Assembly (NCBI GenBank): GCA_964394395.1 | Contig: CAYMWV010000076.1 | Coordinates: 1 to 15,150 of the forward strand | Direction: 5' to 3' | Length of the DNA stretch: 15,150 nt | Origin: Sediminispirochaeta sp964394395 | GTDB taxonomy: Bacteria; Spirochaetota; Spirochaetia; DSM-16054; Sediminispirochaetaceae | In this document: one piece after another, positions 8,476 to 14,467 of the stretch | Numbering within the stretch: position 1 is the stretch's first letter | Layout: every line of letters starts with the position of its first letter | Made by a program: the position numbers and the translations under genes | The notes under the pieces: model-generated | The model's input: only the letters and a program-made list of their open reading frames with translations | What the model was told of the DNA's origin: nothing | Databases searched by the model: none

Positions 8476-8504
8476 TTGACCTTTCAGCCAATCAGGGTGA
8501 TAAT
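8476..8504 (+). promoter_or_regulatory. Sigma-70-type promoter of fucI
   Basis: TTGACC (8476-8481) and GATAAT (8499-8504) are separated by exactly 17 bases, each one mismatch from consensus. The -10 lies inside the left arm of the palindrome at 8500-8521, so a bound repressor would block polymerase. The Shine-Dalgarno AGGAGG follows at 8522-8527. Confidence 0.82.
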
Positions 8505-8521
8505 GTAATCGATTACATTAT
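8500..8521. promoter_or_regulatory. 22-bp perfect palindrome, LacI-family-type operator of fucI
   Basis: The two 11-base arms, meeting at the central C8510-G8511, are perfect reverse complements. The core TGTAATCGATTACA has the features of LacI/GalR-family operators: an even palindrome with central CG and outer TG/CA. It overlaps the -10 and the expected start site, the classic repression position. No LacI-family gene is in the window, so the repressor is encoded elsewhere. The inducer would plausibly be fucose or a related pentose/deoxysugar. Confidence 0.8.
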
Positions 8522-8536
8522 AGGAGGTAAGCTAAT

Positions 8537-10321
8537 ATGGCAAATAGAAAGCTAAAACCGGGGGCCCCCCGGATTGGTATCCGCCCCACCATAGATGGAC
8601 GTCTTGGAGGTGTCCGGGAGTCCCTTGAAGAGGTTACCATGGGGATGGCCCGAGCTGCGGCCAAATTGATAGGAGAGAAACTGCGGCACCCCGACGGTAG
8701 TAAGGTGGAGTGTGTTATCGCCGACTCCACCATCGGCGGGGTTGCGGAGGCGGCCGCCTGCGCCGAGAAGTTCTCCCGGGAAGGGGTAGGGGTAAGTCTC
8801 ACCGTAACCCCCTGCTGGTGCTACGGCTCCGAGACCATGGATATGGATCCTCACACCATTAAGGCGGTCTGGGGTTTTAATGGAACCGACCGTCCCGGGG
8901 CGGTCTACCTGGCGGCGGTCCTGGCGGGACACAGCCAGAAGGGGCTTCCCGCCTTCGGTATCTACGGCCGGGATGTGCAGGACCTGTCCGATACGGAGAA
9001 TATACCCTCCGATGTGGAGGATAAGATTCTCCGCTTTGCCAGAGCCGCTCTGGCAGCAGCCTGGATGAAGGGCAAGTCCTACCTCTCTGTTGGTTCAGTC
9101 TCCATGGGGATAGCCGGTTCCATCGTGGATGCCGAATTTTTCCAGTCCTGGCTGGGCATGCGGAATGAATATGTGGACATGAGCGAGCTGGTTCGCCGGA
9201 TCAAGGAGCGTATCTATGATGAGGCCGAATATAAAAAGGCCCTTGGCTGGATAAAAGAGAAGGGTGTTTTTGGTCCCGATCCCAATCCGGAGGAGAAACA
9301 GCATTCGGATGAACGGAAGGAAGAGGTGCTGGAAACCTGTGTAAAGATGGCCCTCATTGTCCGGGACCTGATGGAAGGAAACGAAGAGCTGGCCAAAAAA
9401 GGTTTCAATGAAGAAGCTCTGGGGCACAACGCCATCCTTTCAGGATTCCAGGGACAGCGCCACTGGACCGATCACTTCCCCAATGGTGACTTTCTCGAGA
9501 CGGTGCTCAACTCCAGTTTCGACTGGAACGGTATTCGCCGCCCCTACCTGGTGGCAACAGAAAACGACGCCCTTAACGGGGTTGCCATGCTCTTCGGCCA
9601 TCTTCTTACCGGAACAGCCCAGATTTTTTCCGATGTGAGAACCTACTGGAGCCCCGAGGCGGTAGAGCGGGTCAGCGGATGGAAGCCTGAGGGCGCCGCT
9701 GCGAACGGATTCATCCACCTGATAAACTCCGGCTCCTCCTGCATGGACGGGACGGGAAAAGAGAAGATCGATGGTAAGCCGGCGATCAAACCCCACTGGG
9801 AGGTGAGTCAGGACGAAGCTGATGCCTGCCTGAAGGCCACCAGCTGGCGCTATGCGGAGCTGGAGTATTTCCGCGGTGGCGGCTACTCCTCCGATTTTCT
9901 CACCGAGGGGGGAATGCCGGTTACCATGAGCCGGATCAACCTGGTAAAGGGACTGGGCCCGGTGCTGCAGATTGCTGAAGGGGTAACCGCTACCCTGCCG
10001 GAGGAGGTTCACGACACCCTGGATGTCCGAACCAACCCCACCTGGCCCACCACCTGGTTTGTGCCTCGTCTCACCGGAAAGGGCGCCTTCAAGGATGTAT
10101 ATTCAGTAATGGCAGCCTGGGGAGCCAACCACGGGGCGGTCTCCTATGGTCACATCGGCCAGGACCTGATTACCCTTGCTTCGATCCTCCGTATCCCGGT
10201 CTGCATGCACAACGTGGATGAAGAGGCCATCTATCGTCCCTCCTACTGGAACGCCTTCGGGGACGATAAAGAGGGAGCCGACTACCGGGCCTGTTCTGCT
10301 TTGGGGCCGCTGTACGGATAA
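8537..10321 (+). CDS. fucI: L-fucose isomerase
   Basis: FucI interconverts L-fucose and L-fuculose (and D-arabinose and D-ribulose) in the cytoplasm with Mn2+. The 594-residue product is co-linear with E. coli FucI (591 residues) along its whole length: near-identical blocks include IGIRPTIDG, VTPCWCYGSE, WGFNGT, GFQGQRHWTD, SSFDWNG, EYFRGGGYSS and PVCMHN. The metal ligands known from the E. coli enzyme are kept as E342 (ATENDALNG), D366 (FSDVRTYW) and a His in GANHG (H532). The ATG has AGGAGG nine bases upstream. The gene is a single unit between two terminators with its own LacI-type operator. No kinase or intact aldolase of the fucose route lies nearby, so fucK and fucA functions must be elsewhere. 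Codon third positions look more G+C-rich than in the adjacent signalling genes, fitting high expression or a different origin. Confidence 0.97.
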   Translation: MANRKLKPGAPRIGIRPTIDGRLGGVRESLEEVTMGMARAAAKLIGEKLRHPDGSKVECVIADSTIGGVAEAAACAEKFSREGVGVSLTVTPCWCYGSETMDMDPHTIKAVWGFNGTDRPGAVYLAAVLAGHSQKGLPAFGIYGRDVQDLSDTENIPSDVEDKILRFARAALAAAWMKGKSYLSVGSVSMGIAGSIVDAEFFQSWLGMRNEYVDMSELVRRIKERIYDEAEYKKALGWIKEKGVFGPDPNPEEKQHSDERKEEVLETCVKMALIVRDLMEGNEELAKKGFNEEALGHNAILSGFQGQRHWTDHFPNGDFLETVLNSSFDWNGIRRPYLVATENDALNGVAMLFGHLLTGTAQIFSDVRTYWSPEAVERVSGWKPEGAAANGFIHLINSGSSCMDGTGKEKIDGKPAIKPHWEVSQDEADACLKATSWRYAELEYFRGGGYSSDFLTEGGMPVTMSRINLVKGLGPVLQIAEGVTATLPEEVHDTLDVRTNPTWPTTWFVPRLTGKGAFKDVYSVMAAWGANHGAVSYGHIGQDLITLASILRIPVCMHNVDEEAIYRPSYWNAFGDDKEGADYRACSALGPLYG

Positions 10322-10372
10322 GACGGATAAGGCTCCTCAGATAGACTCTACGGCTAAGGCTCTGCGGATAAG
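10315..10372 (+). repeat. Degenerate short repeats CGG(A/C)TAAG after fucI
   Basis: CGGATAAG occurs at 10315, 10324 and 10365, and CGGCTAAG at 10351. The second and fourth copies start an imperfect 27-base tandem repeat with shared CGG(A/C)TAAGGCTC. The fucI stop codon lies inside the first copy. There is no ORF or strong fold here; it looks like slippage-type decay at the gene end. Confidence 0.5.
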
Positions 10373-10431
10373 TGAGAGCAGGCGAATGCCGTTACGTTGC
10401 TTATGGTTGTATAGCTGTATAGCTGTTAGTC

Positions 10432-10469
10432 GGGGGGCTTCCTTTTTGATGGGAAGTCCTCCGTTTTTT
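10432..10469 (+). terminator. Rho-independent terminator of fucI
   Basis: GGGGGGCTTCC (10432-10442) pairs with GGAAGTCCTCC (10452-10462) over 11 bp including two G-U pairs, with a nine-base loop. Six Ts follow at 10464-10469. The T-run is only on the plus strand, so it serves fucI. Its last base touches the stop codon of the convergent kinase gene. Confidence 0.88.
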
Positions 10470-12190
10470 CATAAAGGAAATTGAAGGGTAACCACTGCCC
10501 CATTATCGTTTCGGGTTGAAACCTCTCCGTTCAATTGGGATGCCAGGGTGGTGATAAGCTGCATCCCCAGAGTTTTCGGCTTGTTCTTGCTGTAAATAGC
10601 CGGGAAGCCGGGCCCGGAGTCGATAACCGAAAGCGATGCCTTCCTACCCACAAGAGAAAAGTGAATCTTTACCTGCAGCTTTCCCTGGCCATTTTTTCCA
10701 TATTTCATGGCATTAAGGAGGATTTCGTTAACAATCAGGGCGAAGGGAATGGCCTTATCCAGAGGGATGGTACAGGGACAAGCTTCTATAATAAACTCTG
10801 CGGAGCGGGAAAAATCGGAGCTTATGGAGGTTAGCCGCTCCAGGAAATCCTCTACCTCGATCGCCTCCATTCCCTCGGTCTGGTAGAGCAATTCATGGAC
10901 ATTGGCCATAGTCCGTACCCGGTTCTCGGTCTGGAAGCGAAAATTGTCATTCTCCTGCTCCAGGTTGATGATGCTCAGGATGAGTTGGAGGTTGTTCTTT
11001 ACCCGATGGTGTACCTCCCGCAGGAGATTCTCTTTTACCTTCAGTGCAGCAGAGATCCGTCTCAGATCCTGCTCCTTCTCTTCGGCCCGAAATTCCAGAG
11101 CTTCCGCCATCTGATCCACCGCTTCTGCTACCTGGAGTAGTTCCTGCGGACCTCGCTGTATTGCTGTTCTATGGTTGAGTTTTCCATTCTGGATCGCCTG
11201 TACCGTTTTTACCAGAATAGCAAAACGTTTCCCAATCAGCACATAACCGAAATAGGCGCCAAGAAGGAGTGCCAGGATGGTAGCAATCCCCAGCATGTAC
11301 AGGTTTCGTCTCAAGATCTTCCAGGCAGGTTCCAGGGTAAGCTCTTCCGGAATTCCCAGCACCATGTAGAGATAGGGAGTACTTTGTCGGGAAAGTCGGA
11401 GCTCCCGATATGCGTAGAAACGGCGGACTCCATCCGATCCGGTTTGAACAAAAGCGTTTGCCTCTCTATGGTCCGAGATCATGATATCCCAGACATCGGA
11501 TTTGATAGGAAGTCCGATCGGATTTGTCTCCTTCAGGGGGTGAAAAAAGATGCGGATTCCCCGGTGATCGGTGAAGCCGAGGATGGAGTTGTCGGGAAGT
11601 TCGAGGCTTTCAAACAGCTTTCGGTATGCAGAAAGACGGTACACCGCAGTTATTGTACCGATTATTTCGCCGGAATGGGCAAAAACCGGAAGCGACCAGG
11701 GGAAGGCCGGTTCCTGATCAATTTTTGCATGGATAAATTCACCCGCAGAGAACTCTCCGCTCTCCCTTGCCCGGGCTATATGTAAACGGCCTGAAAGATC
11801 AGCTCCTGTTCTCAACAGGGCCGAAGCCTTCACGAACCCTTCAGGATCGGTAAGGGTGATGTTGAGGAGGTCCGGGTTTTCCTGAAGTAATGCCTGCATG
11901 ATTAAGGTCTGCTCCTCAAACCGGCCCTCTTTGAATTCGGGAAGAATTGCCAGGGTAGTCAGAATTTGCTGTACCGATTCAGTGATGGTGCGCTGAGCCA
12001 TCGCCATGGTTTCGATCTGCCGCTGGGCCTCCTCTTTCACTGATGCTTCAGCAGTTTTACTGTGATCAATTCCTGAATAGATGATGATCCCGTATGCAGG
12101 GAGGAGGGCAACCATCACGATAAAGAGGAAAATCATTTTAAAGGATGTAATAGATTCTTTTATCATCACTTTTAGTATAGCAGAATTCAT
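10469..12190 (-). CDS. Cache-HAMP-HisKA_2 sensor histidine kinase (orphan)
   Basis: Read from the ATG at 12188-12190 the protein has 573 residues. It has a membrane helix at about 19-41, a periplasmic double-Cache-like domain (about 45-290), a second helix (about 297-320), a HAMP-like region (about 321-375), a HisKA_2 dimerisation domain with EVHHRVKNNLQ (H394/H395), and a HATPase with NEILLNAMKYG (488-498) and DSGPGFP (524-530). All key motifs are present, so it should be active. It senses an extracellular small molecule and phosphorylates a response regulator, but none is adjacent. The frame stays open to a TTG at 12256, but that would push a non-membrane tail ahead of the anchor and overlap the opposite promoter; the ATG has GGGAAG upstream and is preferred. 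It faces fucI tail-to-tail and is divergent from the deoxysugar operon, which it might regulate indirectly. Confidence 0.93.
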   Translation of the reverse strand: MNSAILKVMIKESITSFKMIFLFIVMVALLPAYGIIIYSGIDHSKTAEASVKEEAQRQIETMAMAQRTITESVQQILTTLAILPEFKEGRFEEQTLIMQALLQENPDLLNITLTDPEGFVKASALLRTGADLSGRLHIARARESGEFSAGEFIHAKIDQEPAFPWSLPVFAHSGEIIGTITAVYRLSAYRKLFESLELPDNSILGFTDHRGIRIFFHPLKETNPIGLPIKSDVWDIMISDHREANAFVQTGSDGVRRFYAYRELRLSRQSTPYLYMVLGIPEELTLEPAWKILRRNLYMLGIATILALLLGAYFGYVLIGKRFAILVKTVQAIQNGKLNHRTAIQRGPQELLQVAEAVDQMAEALEFRAEEKEQDLRRISAALKVKENLLREVHHRVKNNLQLILSIINLEQENDNFRFQTENRVRTMANVHELLYQTEGMEAIEVEDFLERLTSISSDFSRSAEFIIEACPCTIPLDKAIPFALIVNEILLNAMKYGKNGQGKLQVKIHFSLVGRKASLSVIDSGPGFPAIYSKNKPKTLGMQLITTLASQLNGEVSTRNDNGAVVTLQFPL

Positions 12191-12192
12191 GG

Positions 12193-12220
12193 TTGACTTC
12201 CCGCCATTGTAAGATACAAT
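12193..12220 (+). promoter_or_regulatory. Sigma-70-type promoter of the aldolase/mtnA-like/mtnP-like operon
   Basis: TTGACT (12193-12198) and TACAAT (12215-12220), each one mismatch from consensus, are 16 bases apart. The ATG at 12266 lies 45 bases downstream. No other promoter-like site is obvious inside the operon, whose genes overlap or nearly touch. Confidence 0.6.
12206..12220. promoter_or_regulatory. Inverted repeat ATTGTA-N3-TACAAT over the divergent promoter
   Basis: A perfect 6-bp inverted repeat with a three-base centre covers the plus-strand -10 (TACAAT). By symmetry it also supplies a TACAAT on the minus strand, only about 16 bases before the kinase ATG. A looser TTGT-N8-ACAA lies at 12241-12256. 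Such a site could be an operator or simply the product of two facing -10 boxes. Confidence 0.4.
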
Positions 12221-12265
12221 ACAAGAAAGATTGAAGAATGTTGTAATACGACACAAGAGGGTTTT

Positions 12266-12597
12266 ATGCAGCTAAAGGGTTTTCGGGAAGAGCTTGTGCG
12301 TTACGGGAAGAGGATGTTTGAGTCAGGGTTGGTGGTGGGTACCGGGGGTAACATCTCTGCCTTTGATCGAGAGAGGGGATTGATAGCTATTACCCCTTCT
12401 GGGCGGTTCTTCTTGCACGGCATGGGCTCTTGGCAGGAGCGTATGAGCTGTCGAAGGCTTTCGATATTGCGTCTCATCTGGAATATATCGCCGGACTTTA
12501 TCTCGATACCCTCTCTGTGGGAGTAGATCCTGCCCCCTTGCCGGAGGATGAACTTAAGCGTCTACGTGAAGCTTTTGCTTCCTACCGGCCGGAATAA
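12266..12597 (+). pseudogene. Class II aldolase (FucA/DrdA/MtnB superfamily) with internal deletion
   Basis: The first 46 codons give a good class II aldolase N-terminus, with SGLVVGTGGNIS and ITPSG, the phosphate-binding segments of FucA-type enzymes. From about 12404 the frame leaves the family and stops at 12526. In another frame, the bases from about 12403 to the TAA at 12595-12597 encode the family's C-terminus: AVLLARHGLLAG, containing the fourth metal-ligand His of FucA (H155 equivalent), then helices ending in EAFASYRPE. The two parts total about 110 residues against about 215 for FucA, so roughly 105 codons (3n+1 bases) are missing between them. The lost segment holds the catalytic Glu and the H-x-H metal ligands. 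The original enzyme probably split a 1-phospho-ketose such as 5-deoxyribulose-1-phosphate into DHAP and an aldehyde. The join has only a short GGG at the seam. It is first in its operon, with AGAGGG four bases before the ATG. Inactive as written. Confidence 0.88.
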
Positions 12598-12629
12598 GAG
12601 ATGTCGATACCTTTGGAGGAGTTGAAGCA

Positions 12630-13700
12630 GTGAAGGAGAAAACTGCAGAAGAGAAGAGATTAAGCGACTACCTGCCCTTCATTTTACAGCCGGAGAACAT
12701 TGCCCGGATAGAGGGGGATGAATTGCTTATTGGAGACCGGCGGCTCTACCCTTTTGAAAAAAGCTTCTACTCCTGCCGCTCGGTTGAAGATGTCGCTGTA
12801 GCTATCGAAACCATGGTAACCCAGGGGGGTGGACCGGTCCGGGCGGCGATGACTGCCATGCTTTTTCTTGCCAGAGGGATGGAGGAGGGCAAGGAAGCTG
12901 AAAACCTTGACAATCTGACAAGTGCCCGGAACCGGCTCACCAACACCCGTCCCACCAATACCAGTATGGCCCGGCTCCTGAAGATCATGACTGAGAGGAT
13001 GTCGAAGGCGCTGTCGGAGAAGCGCTCCCTTGTCTCGGAGGCGGAAGGGTTCATTGAGGAGTACAACCGTCGTTATGAAGAGCGGGCCTTTGCTATGGGC
13101 CGCTGCGGTGCATCTCTCCTTGAAGATGGGGATGGGGTTCTTACCATGTGCTTTGCAGAAACCTCCTTCATCCTTACCATCGCCCTTGCCATGGAGGAGG
13201 GTAAGGAGCTGAAGGTTTACACCCCCGAAACCAGACCCTACCTGCAGGGAGCCCGGCTTACCGCCCCCTGTCTTGAGGAGATTGGTGCGGATGTAACCCT
13301 TATTACCGATAACATGCCAGCATATCTGATGAGCCAGGGGAAGATCCAGAAGTATATGACCGCTGTTGATATTGCGGTGAGGGATGGCTGGGTAGCCAAT
13401 AAGATCGGCACGTATCAGAACGCCATCACCGCTGCCTACCACGGCATTCCCTATTTCCCCTTTTCCGGAGATCCGGACCTGAGCAGGTCGGGTAGGGACT
13501 CTATAGAGATTGAAGAGCGGGATCCGGAGGAGGTGAAAAAGCTCCGGGGAAATCCCATTACTACCGAAACAATGAAGGCATACTACCCCGCCTTCGATAT
13601 TGTACCTCCCCACCTGATTGCGGGTATTATCACTCCCAAGGGGCTTATCTCTCCCTGGCAGCTTGCCAGGATCTACGGAGAAGAGGAGACGGCGTTGTGA
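12630..13700 (+). CDS. MtnA-like aldose-1-phosphate isomerase (eIF2B-alpha family)
   Basis: This 356-residue protein follows the MtnA (5-methylthioribose-1-phosphate isomerase) fold along its length. ETRPYLQGARLTA (200-212), LITDNM, ANKIGTY (256-262), IEER (294-297) and PAFDIVPPHLI are family hallmarks. The two catalytic residues of MtnA appear kept: Cys174 in LTMCFAE and Asp247 in AVDIAV. Surrounding motifs differ from classical MtnA: LTHCNAG has become LTMCFAE, VRGAPAIG has become a TQGGGP segment (64-69), and GADRI is AVDIA. A related substrate such as 5-deoxyribose-1-phosphate, as in DrdI of the 5-deoxyribose pathway, fits the neighbours. Product would be 5-deoxyribulose-1-phosphate for the upstream aldolase. 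The GTG start has GGAGG at 12615-12619. Its TGA overlaps the next GTG. Family certain, substrate inferred. Confidence 0.88.
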   Translation: MKEKTAEEKRLSDYLPFILQPENIARIEGDELLIGDRRLYPFEKSFYSCRSVEDVAVAIETMVTQGGGPVRAAMTAMLFLARGMEEGKEAENLDNLTSARNRLTNTRPTNTSMARLLKIMTERMSKALSEKRSLVSEAEGFIEEYNRRYEERAFAMGRCGASLLEDGDGVLTMCFAETSFILTIALAMEEGKELKVYTPETRPYLQGARLTAPCLEEIGADVTLITDNMPAYLMSQGKIQKYMTAVDIAVRDGWVANKIGTYQNAITAAYHGIPYFPFSGDPDLSRSGRDSIEIEERDPEEVKKLRGNPITTETMKAYYPAFDIVPPHLIAGIITPKGLISPWQLARIYGEEETAL

Positions 13701-14467
13701 AGGAGATGAAGCCGGGAGCAATCATTGGAGGAACCGGTGTCTATTCGGTAACCGGGATCGAGACGGAGGAGTTCAACCTCGAAAACCGGTGGGGAAAGGC
13801 GAAGGTGTACCGGGGGAAGGGAGCGTATGGTTGGCTCCACTTCATCCCTCGTCATGGAGCGGACCATTCAGTTCCTCCTCACAGGATCAACTATCGGGCA
13901 AATATTGAGGCTCTGGTGGAACTGGGAATTGATCGGGTGATAGCGCTCTTTGCGGTGGGGTCGATCACTCAATGGATAAAACCGGGTGAGTTCGGTCTGC
14001 CGGATCAATTTATCGACATGACCTGGGGAAGAGACCACACCTTCTTTGATGGCGGAGATTCGGGCTTGCACCACACCTCGATGAACCAGCCCTACTGTCC
14101 CGTACTTCAGGAGGCGTTGCACCAGAGTGGCCGCCACTGTGGTGTGGAGCTGGCCCGCAGCGGTACCTACCTCTGCGTGAACGGTCCCCGGTTTGAAACC
14201 CCGGCGGAGATACAGATGTACCGGCAATGGGGAGCTGATGTGTCAGGGATGACCGGTGCCACCGAGGCAGCCCTTGCGGGGGAACGGGAGCTGCACTATG
14301 CTGCTCTCGCCTGGTCGATGAACTGGTGCGCCGGGATCGAAGAGGATCTAAATATCATCAGCAGGGAAGAGATGGTGGAAAAGAAGGCAGCCATGATGCA
14401 GATAGCGGTTCATGCACTACAGAGTGATGACGGGAGATGTTCATGCAAGAGCAGAATAATCGTTTAG
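13697..14467 (+). CDS. MTAP/PNP-family nucleoside phosphorylase, atypical purine site
   Basis: The 256-residue protein matches the trimeric MTA phosphorylase/purine nucleoside phosphorylase family: phosphate loop IIGGTG (9-14), PRHG with R52/H53, INYRANIEAL (64-73), LPDQFIDMTWGRDHTFFD (101-118), GTYLCVNGPRFET (156-168) and GADVSGMTGATEAALAGE. It would split a 5'-modified nucleoside with phosphate, releasing a base and a 5-deoxy- or 5-methylthio-ribose-1-phosphate for the isomerase encoded just upstream. MTAPs read adenine with two Asp in a TDYDCW motif; here that segment is WSMNWCAG, with S207 and N209 replacing them. Adenine specificity is therefore doubtful and a 6-oxopurine nucleoside (5'-deoxyinosine or 5'-methylthioinosine) is a fair guess. 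The GTG at 13697 overlaps the previous stop (GTGA) and has GAGGAG nine bases upstream; an ATG three codons later is an alternative. Family is firm; substrate is inference. Confidence 0.9.
   Translation: MKEMKPGAIIGGTGVYSVTGIETEEFNLENRWGKAKVYRGKGAYGWLHFIPRHGADHSVPPHRINYRANIEALVELGIDRVIALFAVGSITQWIKPGEFGLPDQFIDMTWGRDHTFFDGGDSGLHHTSMNQPYCPVLQEALHQSGRHCGVELARSGTYLCVNGPRFETPAEIQMYRQWGADVSGMTGATEAALAGERELHYAALAWSMNWCAGIEEDLNIISREEMVEKKAAMMQIAVHALQSDDGRCSCKSRIIV

Noticed and set aside
9440..10012. Minus-strand open frame of 190 codons inside fucI
   Set aside because: fucI is certain over this span; long antisense frames are expected in G+C-rich coding sequence.
10402..10428. Short tandem GTATAGCT repeat before the fucI terminator
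   Set aside because: Two copies of eight bases only; no sign of a functional element or of a CRISPR-type array.
11171..11785. Plus-strand open frame of 204 codons inside the HisKA_2 kinase gene
   Set aside because: Antisense to the Cache and HAMP region of a clear kinase; composition and motifs do not suggest a real protein.
12191..12256. TTG-started extension of the HisKA_2 kinase by 22 residues
   Set aside because: The added residues would overlap the opposite operon's promoter and precede the membrane anchor without adding a signal; the ATG at 12190 fits better.
12601..12633. Ten-codon ORF (ATG to TGA, MSIPLEELKQ) whose stop overlaps the GTG of the MtnA-like gene
   Set aside because: It has no clear ribosome site and its codons contain the Shine-Dalgarno of the next gene, so it is most likely chance overlap rather than a leader peptide.
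12684..13721. Long minus-strand open frame of 345 codons opposite the MtnA-like gene
   Set aside because: It is antisense to a gene with unmistakable family motifs over the same span; its translation has no recognisable domain.
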